A stretch of DNA of 64,000 nucleotides from NCBI RefSeq assembly GCF_013409045.1, contig NZ_JACCBT010000001.1, positions 5,766,001 through 5,830,000 of the forward strand. Reading direction: 5' to 3'. Position numbers and translations under genes: made by a program. Shown here one piece after another: positions 14,920 to 23,691 of this stretch (the stretch's first letter is position 1; every line of letters starts with the position of its first letter). This stretch comes from Actinomadura citrea. GTDB lineage: Bacteria > Actinomycetota > Actinomycetes > Streptosporangiales > Streptosporangiaceae. The notes under the pieces are model-generated. The model was not told the DNA's origin. It did not search any database and worked only from the letters and a program-made list of their open reading frames with translations.

Positions 14920-16865
14920 ACGTCGCCTATCCGTTCAGCGCCGTCGTCGGGCTGGACGACCTGAAGCTGGCGCTCCTGCTCAACGCCGTCTCACCGCGGG
15001 TCGGGGGTGTGCTGGTGCGCGGCGAGAAGGGGACCGCCAAGTCGACGATCGTGCGGGCCCTGGCCGCGCAGCTCCCCGCCGTGGACACGGTGCCGGGCTG
15101 CCGGTTCGCCTGCGACCCGGCGGCGCCCGACCCGTCCTGCCCGGACGGCCCGCACGATGCGGGCGGACCGTCCGAGCGGCGGCCGTCCGCGCTGGTGGAG
15201 CTGCCGGTGGGCGCCTCGGAGGACCGTCTCGCCGGGGCGCTGGACGTCGAGCGCGCCCTGACCGAGGGCGTCAAGGCCTTCGAGCCGGGGCTGCTCGCGG
15301 CGGCGCACCGCGGCGTCCTGTACGTGGACGAGGTGAACCTCCTGCACGACCATCTGGTCGACCTCCTGCTGGACGCCGCCGCGCTCGGCACCTGCTACGT
15401 GGAGCGCGAGTCGGTGTCGGTGCGGCACGCGGCCCGGTTCCTGCTGGTCGGGACGATGAACCCCGAGGAGGGCGAGCTGCGCCCCCAGCTTCTCGACCGC
15501 TTCGGACTGACGGTCGAGGTACGGGCGACGCGGGACCCGAAGGAGCGCGCCGAGGTCGTGCGGCGGCGGCTGGCGTTCGAGGCGGACCCCGCCGCGTTCA
15601 CCGCGCGCTGGGAGAACGCCGAGGCGGAGCTGGCGGAGCGCATCGCGGCCGCGCGGGAGAGGCTCGCCGGGGTCCGGCTGCCGGACGAGCGGCTGGAGCA
15701 GATCGCGGCCGTGTGCGCGGGCTTCGAGGTCGACGGGCTGCGCGCCGACCTGGTCACGGCGAGCGCCGCGCTCGCGCACGCCGCGTGGCGGGGAGGCGAC
15801 GAGGTCACGGACGAGGATGTGCGCGCTGCGGCCCGGCTGTCGCTGCCGCACCGGCGCCGGCGGGATCCCTTCGACGCCCCCGGCCTGGACGAGTCGCTGC
15901 TCGACGAGCTGCTCGACGGCACGTCCCCCGAGGATCCTCCCCCGGACGGCGGCGGGGGCGGGGAGCCCCCGGCCCCGCCTGAGGACGGCGGGCGGGGACC
16001 GGCCCCGTCCGAGGACGCGGGCCCCGAGCCGGACGGGCGGCCGGGAGGCGGGGGCGGCGAGCGGGTCGCGTCGGCCGCCGCGCCGCACGCCGTGCCGCTG
16101 CTGGAGGTGCCGGGCGTCGGCGAGGGCGCCGCGGGACGGCGGTCGCGGTCGCGGACGGCGCGGGGCCGGGTCACCGGGGCGCGCCGCCCGGCCGCGAGGG
16201 TCCGCGACCCCCACGTGGTGGCGACGCTGCTGGCCGCCGCGCCGCGGCAGCGGGCGCGCGGCCGGTCCGGCGCCGGGCTCGTGCTGCGCCCGGACGATCT
16301 GCGGGAGGCGGTCCGCGAGGGCCGCGAGGGGAACCTGGTGCTGTTCGTCGTGGACGCCAGCGGCTCGATGGCCGCCCGCCGCCGCATGACGACGGTGAAG
16401 ACGGCCGTCCTCAGCCTGCTGCTGGACGCCTACCAGCGCCGCGACAAGATCGGCCTGATCACGTTCCGGGGGCGGACCGCCGAACTCGTCCTGCCGCCGA
16501 CGTCGTCGGTCGAGGCGGGCGCGGCGCGCCTGCGGGCCCTGCCGACCGGGGGCCGCACGCCGCTGGCCGCCGGGCTCGCGCGCGCCGCCGAGGTGCTGCG
16601 CGCCGAGCGGCTGCGCGACCCGGCGCGGCGCCCGCTGCTCGTGGTCGTCACCGACGGGCGGGCGACCGCGGAGGGCGACGTGGACCGGGCCGCCGGATTG
16701 CTGGCCGGCACCGCCGGGATCGTCGTGGACTGCGAGGACGGCCCGGTCCGGCTCGGCCTGGCGGGGAGGCTCGCGGCCCGGCTCGGGGCGCGGCTCGTCC
16801 CGCTCGGCGACCTCGACGGGATCGTCCGCGCCCACCGTGGGCGCGACGGCGGGAAGGCGGCCTGA
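14916..16865 (+). CDS. ChlI-ChlD-type fused chelatase motor subunit (cobalt chelatase partner)
   Basis: The 649-residue product joins an AAA+ ATPase and a VWA domain. Walker A is GEKGTAKS (36-43); the sensor region follows VLYVDEVNLLHDHLVD and FLLVGTMNPEEGELRPQLLDRFGL. A Pro/Gly/acidic linker covers about residues 340-400. The VWA domain begins near 475 with the MIDAS motif DASGS (Asp480) and later TDGRATAEGD. In magnesium chelatase these are separate I and D subunits; here they are fused. With CobN in the same locus and no CobS or CobT visible, it probably powers cobalt insertion into hydrogenobyrinic acid diamide. GTG 14916 overlaps the previous stop. Confidence 0.85.
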   Translation: MNVAYPFSAVVGLDDLKLALLLNAVSPRVGGVLVRGEKGTAKSTIVRALAAQLPAVDTVPGCRFACDPAAPDPSCPDGPHDAGGPSERRPSALVELPVGASEDRLAGALDVERALTEGVKAFEPGLLAAAHRGVLYVDEVNLLHDHLVDLLLDAAALGTCYVERESVSVRHAARFLLVGTMNPEEGELRPQLLDRFGLTVEVRATRDPKERAEVVRRRLAFEADPAAFTARWENAEAELAERIAAARERLAGVRLPDERLEQIAAVCAGFEVDGLRADLVTASAALAHAAWRGGDEVTDEDVRAAARLSLPHRRRRDPFDAPGLDESLLDELLDGTSPEDPPPDGGGGGEPPAPPEDGGRGPAPSEDAGPEPDGRPGGGGGERVASAAAPHAVPLLEVPGVGEGAAGRRSRSRTARGRVTGARRPAARVRDPHVVATLLAAAPRQRARGRSGAGLVLRPDDLREAVREGREGNLVLFVVDASGSMAARRRMTTVKTAVLSLLLDAYQRRDKIGLITFRGRTAELVLPPTSSVEAGAARLRALPTGGRTPLAAGLARAAEVLRAERLRDPARRPLLVVVTDGRATAEGDVDRAAGLLAGTAGIVVDCEDGPVRLGLAGRLAARLGARLVPLGDLDGIVRAHRGRDGGKAA

Positions 16866-16866
16866 G

Positions 16867-17469
16867 ATGCCCCAGGGAAAGCCCGAGTCCGTCCCCGACG
16901 ACGGCCTCACCACCCGGCAGCGCCGCAACCGGCCGCTGCTGATCGTCCACACCGGTCCCGGCAAGGGGAAGTCGACGGCGGCGTTCGGGATGGCGCTGCG
17001 GGCCTGGAACCAGGGCTGGCCGGTCGGGGTGTTCCAGTTCGTGAAGTCGGCGAAGTGGCGCATCGGCGAGGAGCGGGCGCTGCGCGTGCTCGGGGAGAGC
17101 GGCGAGGGCGGCCCGGTCGCCTGGCACAAGATGGGCGAGGGCTGGTCGTGGATCCAGCGCCCCGGCACCGAGGAGGACCACGCGGCCGACGCCCGCGAGG
17201 GCTGGGCGCAGATCAAGCGGGACCTGGCCGCCGAGAGCCACCGTTTCTATGTGCTCGACGAGTTCACCTACCCGCTCAAGTGGGGCTGGCTCGACCTGGA
17301 CGACGTGGTCGAGACCCTCACCGCGCGTCCCGGGTCCCAGCACGTCGTCGTCACCGGCCGGGACGCGCCCGACCGGCTGATCGAGGCCGCCGACCTGGTG
17401 ACGGAGATGGGCAAGGTCCGGCACCCGATGGACGCCGGGCAGAAGGGGCAGCGGGGCATCGAGTGGTGA
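16867..17469 (+). CDS. cobO: cob(I)yrinic acid a,c-diamide adenosyltransferase
   Basis: The 200-residue product is the CobO/BtuR-type adenosyltransferase that transfers adenosyl from ATP to Co(I) corrinoids. The modified P-loop HTGPGKGKSTAAFGMALRA is at residues 28-46, then VGVFQFVKSAKWRIGEERAL and the conserved FYVLDEFTYPLKWGWLD. The ending VTEMGKVRHPMDAGQKGQRGIEW is the typical C-terminus. It starts one base after the chelatase stop and its own stop overlaps the cobB start, so chelation, adenosylation and amidation are translationally linked. Confidence 0.95.
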   Translation: MPQGKPESVPDDGLTTRQRRNRPLLIVHTGPGKGKSTAAFGMALRAWNQGWPVGVFQFVKSAKWRIGEERALRVLGESGEGGPVAWHKMGEGWSWIQRPGTEEDHAADAREGWAQIKRDLAAESHRFYVLDEFTYPLKWGWLDLDDVVETLTARPGSQHVVVTGRDAPDRLIEAADLVTEMGKVRHPMDAGQKGQRGIEW

Positions 17470-18797
17470 TCCCCCGGCTGGTCGTCGCGGCTCCGGCGTC
17501 CGGCAGCGGCAAGACGACCGTGGCGACCGGGCTGATCGCGGCGCTGCGGGCGCGCGGCCTCGCCGTGTCCCCGCACAAGGTCGGCCCCGACTACATCGAC
17601 CCCGGCTACCACGCGCTCGCGGCGGGACGGCCCGGCCGCAACCTCGACCCGTGGCTGGCGGGCGAGGAACGGGTGGCGCCGCTGTTCCTGCACGGCGCCG
17701 CCGGGTGCGACGTGGCGGTGGTCGAGGGCGTGATGGGCCTGTTCGACGGGCGCGGGGACACGGGGTTCGCCTCCACGGCGCACGTCGCGCACCTGCTCGC
17801 GGCGCCGGTGGTACTGGTCGTGGACGCCGCGCGGCAGAGCCGGTCGGTGGCGGCGCTCGTGCACGGTTTCGCGACGTTCGAGCCGGGCGTGCGGATCGGC
17901 GGCGTCATCCTCAACCGGGTCGGTTCGGAGCGGCACGAGGAGCTGTGCCGCGGTGCGCTGGAGGCGACGGGCGTGCCGGTGCTCGGCGCGATCCGGCGGG
18001 ACGACGCGGTCGTGACCCCGTCCCGCCACCTCGGGCTGATCCCGGCGGCCGAGCGCGGAGCGGAGGCCGTCCGGGCCGTGGAGCGGCTCGGCGCGCTGGT
18101 GGAGCGCTCCTGCGACCTGGACGCCGTGCTTCGCCTGGCGGCCACCGCTCCGCCGCTGCCGGGGCCCGCGTGGGATCCGTCCGACCAGGTCGCGCCGGTC
18201 GAGGGCGGGCCGGTGGTCGCGGTCGCGGGCGGGGCGGCGTTCACCTTCTCCTATGCCGAGCACGTGGAGCTGCTGCGCGCGGCGGGCGCCGACGTGGCCG
18301 TCTTCGACCCGCTGCGGGACGAGGCCCTGCCGGACGGGGCGGCTGCGCTCGTCGTCGGCGGCGGCTTCCCGGAGGTGCACGCCGCCGAACTGGCCGCCAA
18401 CGCGCCGATGCTCGCCGAGGTCGCGGCGTTCCCCGGACCGATCGCCGCCGAATGCGCCGGGCTCCTCTACCTGTGCGAGGAACTCGACGGGCGGGCGATG
18501 TGCGGACGGGTGCCGGGGCGCGCGCGGATGACGTCCCGGCTGACGCTCGGCTACCGGGAGGCGGTCGCGGTGGCGGAGTCCCCGCTGACCCGGCCGGGCG
18601 AGCGGTTCCGCGGCCACGAGTTCCACCGGACCGCGCTGGACACCGAGGCCGGGCCGCTGTTCCGGTGGCGGGACGGCCGCGACGGTTACGGCGACGCCCG
18701 GATCACCGCCTCCTACCTGCACCTTCACTGGGCGGGGTCCCCGGAGGCCGCTCAGCGGCTGGTGTCGTCCTCGAGGTCGCCCTCCGTCTTGAGGTAG
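17466..18797 (+). CDS. cobB: cobyrinic/hydrogenobyrinic acid a,c-diamide synthase
   Basis: The 443-residue product has an N-terminal dethiobiotin synthase-like ATPase (VVAAPASGSGKTTVATGLIAA, residues 4-24, then HKVGPDYIDPGYH) and a C-terminal class I glutamine amidotransferase domain with its nucleophile cysteine in AAECAGLLYLCEELDG. It amidates the a and c side chains of hydrogenobyrinic acid using glutamine and ATP. GTG 17466 overlaps the cobO stop by 4 bp. The last 46 bp overlap the 3' end of the convergent cobN gene, so the two transcripts are antisense to one another there. Confidence 0.94.
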   Translation: MIPRLVVAAPASGSGKTTVATGLIAALRARGLAVSPHKVGPDYIDPGYHALAAGRPGRNLDPWLAGEERVAPLFLHGAAGCDVAVVEGVMGLFDGRGDTGFASTAHVAHLLAAPVVLVVDAARQSRSVAALVHGFATFEPGVRIGGVILNRVGSERHEELCRGALEATGVPVLGAIRRDDAVVTPSRHLGLIPAAERGAEAVRAVERLGALVERSCDLDAVLRLAATAPPLPGPAWDPSDQVAPVEGGPVVAVAGGAAFTFSYAEHVELLRAAGADVAVFDPLRDEALPDGAAALVVGGGFPEVHAAELAANAPMLAEVAAFPGPIAAECAGLLYLCEELDGRAMCGRVPGRARMTSRLTLGYREAVAVAESPLTRPGERFRGHEFHRTALDTEAGPLFRWRDGRDGYGDARITASYLHLHWAGSPEAAQRLVSSSRSPSVLR

Positions 18798-21700
18798 ACC
18801 TCCTGGAGGCCCCGGAGAACCTCGGGGTCTGGGTGCTCCCACATGCCGCGCTCGGCCGCCTCCAGCAGCCGCTCGGCGATGCCGTGCAGCGCCCACGGGT
18901 TCGACTCCGCCATGAACGCGCGGTTCTCCTCGTCCAGGACGTAGGCGGCGGTGATCCGGTCGTACATCCAGTCGGCCATTACGCCGGTGGTGGCGTCGTA
19001 GCCGAACAGGTAGTCCACGGTCGCGGCCAGCTCGAACGCGCCCTTGTAGCCGTGCCGGCGCATGGCGGCCAGCCACTGCGGGTTCACGACGCGGGCCCGG
19101 AAGATCCGCGCGGTCTCCTCCGAGAGGGTGCGGGTGCGCACGGCGTCCGGGCGGGTGCTGTCGCCGACGTAGGCCTCCGGGGCCCGGCCGGTCAGCGCGC
19201 GGACGGTGGCGATCATGCCGCCGTGGTACTGGAAGTAGTCGTCGGAGTCGGCGATGTCGTGCTCGCGGGTGTCGACGTTCTTGGCGGCGACGGCGATCCG
19301 CCGGTAGGCGCTCTCCATGTCGGCGCGGGCGGGCACCCCGTCGAGGTCGCGGCCGTAGGCGTGGCCGCCCCACACCGCGTACACCTCGGCGAGGTCGGCG
19401 TCGTCACGCCAGTTGCGGCTGTCGATGAGCGGCAGCAGCCCGGCCCCGTAGGCGCCGGGCGCGGACCCGAACACGCGCAGGGTCGCGCGGCGCTCGTCGC
19501 CGTGCCGCTCCCGGTCGGACCGCACGTGGGCGCGGACGTGATTGTCGGCGTCGGGCTCCTCCAGCCCCGCGACGAGCCGGACGGCGTCGTCCAGCATGGC
19601 GACGACGTGCGGGAACGCGTCCCGGAAGAAGCCGCTGATGCGGACGGTCACGTCGATGCGCGGCCGGGCGAGCTCGGCGAGCGGCACCGGCTCCAGCGCC
19701 GTGACGCGGCGGGACGCCTCGTCCCAGGCCGGGCGGACGCCGAGCAGCGCGAGGACCTCGGCCACGTCGTCGCCCGCCGTGCGCATCGCGCTCGTCCCCC
19801 ACACCGACAGCCCGACCGAGCGCGGCCACTCCCCGTGGTCGGCGCGGTAGCGCTCCAGGAGCGAGTCGGCCATCGCCTGCCCGGTCTCCCAGGCGAGGCG
19901 GCTCGGGACGGCGCGCGGGTCGACCGAGTAGAAGTTGCGACCGGTCGGCAGGACGTTGACGAGGCCGCGCAGCGGCGACCCGCTCGGGCCCGCCGGGACA
20001 TAGCCGCCGTCCAGGGCGTGCAGGACGTGGTCGAGCTCGTCGGACGTCCGGGCCAGGCGCGGGACGATCTCGGCGGCGGCGAACTCCAGGACGCGCGTCA
20101 CGGCTTCGCGGCGCTCCGCCGGAACGTCCCGGGCGGTCTCCCGGGCCGCGCCCACGGCCCAGCCGGCGTCCTCCATGGCCTGGACGAGGGCGCGGGCCGC
20201 GGCCTCGGCGGCGTCCACGTCGGCGAGCGCCTCGCCGCCGGCCTCGCTGAGCCCGAGCGCCTCCCGCAGGCCGGGCAGCGTCTCGCGCCCCGACCACATC
20301 TGGCGTGCGCGGAGCATGGCCAGCACCAGGTCGACGCGGACCGCGCCGGTGGGCGCCTGGCCGAGGACGTGCAGGCCGTCGCGGATCTGCGCGTCCTTCA
20401 CCTCGCACAGCCAGCCGTCGACGTGCAGGAGGAAGTCGTCGAACTCGGTGTCGTGCGGGCGGTCGTCCAGGCCGAGGTCGTGGTCGAGCCTGGCGGCCTG
20501 GATGAGCGTCCAGATCTGCGCGCGGATCGCGGGCAGCTTCGCCGGGTCCATCGCGGCGATCGTCGCGTGCTCGTCGAGGAGCTGTTCGAGGCGGGCGATG
20601 TCGCCGTAGGTCTCGGCACGGGCCATCGGCGGGACCATGTGGTCCACGAGGACGGCGTGCGCGCGGCGCTTGGCCTGCGTGCCCTCGCCGGGGTCGTTGA
20701 CGAGGAACGGGTAGATCAGCGGGACGTCGCCGAGCGCCGCGTCGGTGCCGCACGACGCCGACATGCCCGCCGCCTTGCCGGGCAGCCACTCCAGGTTGCC
20801 GTGCTTGCCGACGTGGACGATCGCGTGCGCGCCGAACTCGTCCGACAGCCACCGGTACGCCGCCAGGTAGTGGTGGCTCGGCGGCAGGTCGGGGTCGTGG
20901 TAGATCGCGATGGGGTTCTGCCCGAAGCCGCGCGGCGGCTGCACCATGACGACGAGGTTGCCCGCGCGGAGCGCGGCGAGGACGATGTCGCCGTCCTGGA
21001 CGAACAACTCCCCCGGCGGCGGGCCCCAGTGCCGCTCCATCCCCTCGCGCAGATCGGCGGGCAGGGTGCGGTACCAGCGCTCGTAGGACGAGGCGGAGAT
21101 ACGGACGGGGTTGCCGGCGAGCTGCTCCTCGGTGAGCCAGTCCTCGTCCTGGCCACCCGCCGCGATGAGGGCGTGGACGAGGGCGTCGCCGTCCTGCTCG
21201 TCGACGCCGGGAAAGCCCTCCCCCAGGTCGTACCCGGCGTCCCGGAGCCGGGCCAGCAGCCGGACGGTGCTCGCCGGGGTGTCGAGGCCGACGGCGTTCC
21301 CGACGCGGGCGTGCTTGGTCGGGTAGGCCGACAACATCACGACGAGGCGGCGCCCGGCGGCCGGGGTGTGGCGGAGCCGGCCGTGCCGGACGGCGATCCC
21401 GGCGACCCGCGCGGCCCGTTCGGGGTCGGCGGCGTAGACGGTGAGCCCGTCCCGGTCGACCTCCTTGAACGAGAACGGGACGGTGATGATCCGCCCGTCG
21501 AACTCGGGGATCGCGACCTGCGACGCCGCGTCCAGCGGGGACAGCCCTTCGTCGCCGCCCTCCCAGTCGGACCGGCTCGTGGTGAGGCAGAGGCCCTGCA
21601 GGATCGGGACGTCCAGCGCGGCGAGGGCGCCCACGTCCCACGCCTCGTCGTCGCCGCCCGCCCCGGCCGTCGCGGGCCGTGACCCGCCCGCCGCGAGCAC

Positions 21701-22348
21701 GGTCACCACCAGCGCGTCCGCCTGGCGCAGGGTGTCCAGCAGCTCGGGCTCGGCGGTGCGCAGCGACGAGCAGAACACCGGCATGGCGCGCCCGCCCGCG
21801 TCCTCCACGGCCGCGCAGAGCGCCTCGACGAACGCGGTGTTGCCCGCCACGTGGTGGGCGCGGTAGTAGAGCACGCCGACCACGGGCCCATCGCCGTCGC
21901 GGGCGGCCCGGTCGAGCCGTCCCCAGGTCGGCGTCGGGGCCGGCGGCGCGAAGCCGCGCCCGGTCAGCAGCACGGTGTCGGACAGGAACGCGTGCAGCTC
22001 GGCGAGGTTGGCGGGACCGCCGTGCGCGAGGTAGGCGTGCGCCTCGGCGCACACCCCGCCGCTGACCGTGGACAGCTCCATCAGTTCGGCGTCGGGGGCC
22101 TGCTCGCCGCCGAGGACGACGACCGGCCGGGGGCCCGCGAGCAGCGCGTCGAGACCGTCCTCCCAGGCGCGCCGCCCGCCGAGCAGCCGCACCACGACGA
22201 GGTCGGCGCCCTCGGTCAGCTCGGGCAGGTCGGCGGCGGTGAGCCGCGCCGGGTTGCCGAGCCGGTAGGCGGCGCCGGAAGCGCGGGCGCTCAGCAGGTC
22301 GGTGTCGGACGTCGACAGCAACAGGACCGTGCGGCTGTGCTCGGGCAC
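18752..22348 (-). CDS. cobN: cobaltochelatase large subunit CobN
   Basis: The 1198-residue product is the porphyrin/corrin-binding large chelatase subunit, homologous to ChlH. It inserts Co(II) into hydrogenobyrinic acid a,c-diamide together with an AAA+ motor. Features include LLLSTSDTDLLSARASGAAYRLGNP at the N-terminus, GVLYYRAHHVAGNTAFV, DALVHALIAAGGQDEDWLTEEQL, IVHVGKHGNLEWLPGKAAG and ending NPWALHGIAERLLEAAERGMWEHP. Size matches the family. It is transcribed alone on the minus strand behind its own cobalamin riboswitch, convergent with cobB. Confidence 0.95.
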   Translation of the reverse strand: MPEHSRTVLLLSTSDTDLLSARASGAAYRLGNPARLTAADLPELTEGADLVVVRLLGGRRAWEDGLDALLAGPRPVVVLGGEQAPDAELMELSTVSGGVCAEAHAYLAHGGPANLAELHAFLSDTVLLTGRGFAPPAPTPTWGRLDRAARDGDGPVVGVLYYRAHHVAGNTAFVEALCAAVEDAGGRAMPVFCSSLRTAEPELLDTLRQADALVVTVLAAGGSRPATAGAGGDDEAWDVGALAALDVPILQGLCLTTSRSDWEGGDEGLSPLDAASQVAIPEFDGRIITVPFSFKEVDRDGLTVYAADPERAARVAGIAVRHGRLRHTPAAGRRLVVMLSAYPTKHARVGNAVGLDTPASTVRLLARLRDAGYDLGEGFPGVDEQDGDALVHALIAAGGQDEDWLTEEQLAGNPVRISASSYERWYRTLPADLREGMERHWGPPPGELFVQDGDIVLAALRAGNLVVMVQPPRGFGQNPIAIYHDPDLPPSHHYLAAYRWLSDEFGAHAIVHVGKHGNLEWLPGKAAGMSASCGTDAALGDVPLIYPFLVNDPGEGTQAKRRAHAVLVDHMVPPMARAETYGDIARLEQLLDEHATIAAMDPAKLPAIRAQIWTLIQAARLDHDLGLDDRPHDTEFDDFLLHVDGWLCEVKDAQIRDGLHVLGQAPTGAVRVDLVLAMLRARQMWSGRETLPGLREALGLSEAGGEALADVDAAEAAARALVQAMEDAGWAVGAARETARDVPAERREAVTRVLEFAAAEIVPRLARTSDELDHVLHALDGGYVPAGPSGSPLRGLVNVLPTGRNFYSVDPRAVPSRLAWETGQAMADSLLERYRADHGEWPRSVGLSVWGTSAMRTAGDDVAEVLALLGVRPAWDEASRRVTALEPVPLAELARPRIDVTVRISGFFRDAFPHVVAMLDDAVRLVAGLEEPDADNHVRAHVRSDRERHGDERRATLRVFGSAPGAYGAGLLPLIDSRNWRDDADLAEVYAVWGGHAYGRDLDGVPARADMESAYRRIAVAAKNVDTREHDIADSDDYFQYHGGMIATVRALTGRAPEAYVGDSTRPDAVRTRTLSEETARIFRARVVNPQWLAAMRRHGYKGAFELAATVDYLFGYDATTGVMADWMYDRITAAYVLDEENRAFMAESNPWALHGIAERLLEAAERGMWEHPDPEVLRGLQEVYLKTEGDLEDDTSR

Positions 22349-22394
22349 GGCGCATCCTCCCCCTGGGGTCCTCGCCCCGGTCGCGGGTGTCGCG

Positions 22395-22545
22395 ACGGCA
22401 GGAGTCTCCTGGCTCCCGGATCGATGCTCGCCCCGGCCTTCCCGTCCCTGCGGACAGTGGCCTACAGCGGGGTTCGCTCCCCGGTCACAGTGGCGGGACC
22501 GCGCCGGATTCGCACCGGCTTCCTCCCATTGCCATCGTCTGAGCA
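22395..22545 (-). ncRNA. cobalamin riboswitch upstream of cobN
   Basis: On the minus strand the leader of cobN contains GGAAGCCGGTGCGAATCCGG, GTCCCGCCACTGT and, about 90 bases later, the B12 box GGGAGCCAGGAGAC (plus-strand bases about 22402-22417). These occur in the expected order. The aptamer ends about 45 bp before the cobN start, close enough to sequester its ribosome site. It should lower CobN when adenosylcobalamin is plentiful. Confidence 0.88.
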
Positions 22546-22583
22546 GAAGAGTACGGCAGCGCGGTCGCCCTGCAAACTGTGGT

Positions 22584-22589
22584 TAACAT
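22584..22589 (+). promoter_or_regulatory. -10 box TAACAT for a leaderless cobG transcript
   Basis: TAACAT is 7 bp upstream of GTG 22597, a spacing that would start the mRNA at the codon itself. The surrounding GTTAAC is self-complementary, so the same bases could also act as a -10 for the divergent cobN leader. Confidence 0.4.
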
Positions 22590-22596
22590 CCTCCCC

Positions 22597-23691
22597 GTGC
22601 CGAATGTCAGAGCCCGTGCCGACGCGTGCCCCGGGGCACTGCGCACCCACGACGCCGCCGACGGGCCGCTGGCGCGCGTCCGCGTCCCTGGCGGCGCGGT
22701 GTCCGCCGCGCAGCTCGCGGTGCTCGGCGCCGCCGCCCGCGAGCTGGGGCGGGACGTGATCGAACTCACGTCCCGCGGCAACCTCCAGGTGCGCGGCGTC
22801 CGCGACACCGCGGCCCTCGCGGCCCGGCTGGAGGCCGCCGGGCTGCTGCCCTCGGCGACCCACGAGCGGGTGCGCAACATCGTCGCGTCCCCGCTCGGCG
22901 GGCGCGGTCCGCGCGGCGTCATCGCCACGGACCCGCTGGTCAGGGCGCTGGACGAGGGGCTCTGCGCGCGTCCGGATCTGGCCCGCCTGCCGGGGCGTTT
23001 CCTGTTCGCGCTCGACGACGGCACCGGCGACATGGCCGCGCTGGACGCCGACGCGGCCCACACCGCCCGCGGCCTGCGGCTGGCCGGGACGTCCCTCGAA
23101 CCCGTCCCGGGCGACCCCGTCGCGGCGCTGCTCGCGGCGGCGGAGGCGTTCCTGGAGATCCGGGGCGACGCCTGGAGGCTCGCGGAGGTGCCGGACGGCG
23201 CGCGGCTCGTCGCGGAGCGGCTGGGGGCGGCCGTGCGGGAGACGCCGCCGCGCCCCGACCCCGCTCCGCCGCACGCCGGGATCGTCGCGCAGCGGGACGG
23301 GCTCGCCGCGCTGGAGGTCGTGCCCCCGCTCGGCCGGCTGTCCGGCGCGCAGGCCGAGGCGCTCGCCGGAGTCGCGCACGGGGTGCGGGTGACGCCGTGG
23401 CGCAGCGTGGTGCTGGTGGACCTGGACCGGGACGGGGCGCGCCGTGCGGCCGCGGCGCTTGCGGCGGCGGGCTTCGCGACCGATTTCGCGTCGCCGTGGG
23501 TGGGCGTGACGGCCTGCACCGGCAGCCCCGGATGCGCCAAGTCGCGCGGCGACGTGCAGGGCGAGGCGCGGCGCTTCGTGGACGGCCTGGCCCGCGCGCC
23601 GGAGACCCCCGTCCACTGGACGGGATGCGAGCGGCGCTGCGGGATGCCCCGCGGCCCGGTCGTGCTGAGGACGGCGGAGGGACGGCAGTGA
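22597..23691 (+). CDS. cobG: precorrin-3B synthase CobG
   Basis: The 364-residue product is a nitrite/sulfite reductase-like monooxygenase that uses O2 to convert precorrin-3A to precorrin-3B, the hallmark of aerobic cobalamin synthesis. It begins RARADACPGALRTHDAADG, has ELTSRGNLQVRG, and near the C-terminus carries the iron-sulfur cysteines in TACTGSPGCAKSRGD and TGCERRCGMP. The GTG at 22597 fits the family start; GTG 22579 in frame is an alternative. The stop overlaps the cobH start. Confidence 0.9.
   Translation: MPNVRARADACPGALRTHDAADGPLARVRVPGGAVSAAQLAVLGAAARELGRDVIELTSRGNLQVRGVRDTAALAARLEAAGLLPSATHERVRNIVASPLGGRGPRGVIATDPLVRALDEGLCARPDLARLPGRFLFALDDGTGDMAALDADAAHTARGLRLAGTSLEPVPGDPVAALLAAAEAFLEIRGDAWRLAEVPDGARLVAERLGAAVRETPPRPDPAPPHAGIVAQRDGLAALEVVPPLGRLSGAQAEALAGVAHGVRVTPWRSVVLVDLDRDGARRAAAALAAAGFATDFASPWVGVTACTGSPGCAKSRGDVQGEARRFVDGLARAPETPVHWTGCERRCGMPRGPVVLRTAEGRQ

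Noticed and set aside
17651..21682. 1343-codon plus-strand frame across cobB and cobN
   Set aside because: It crosses two real genes on both strands and is Arg/Gly/Ala-rich with no motif.
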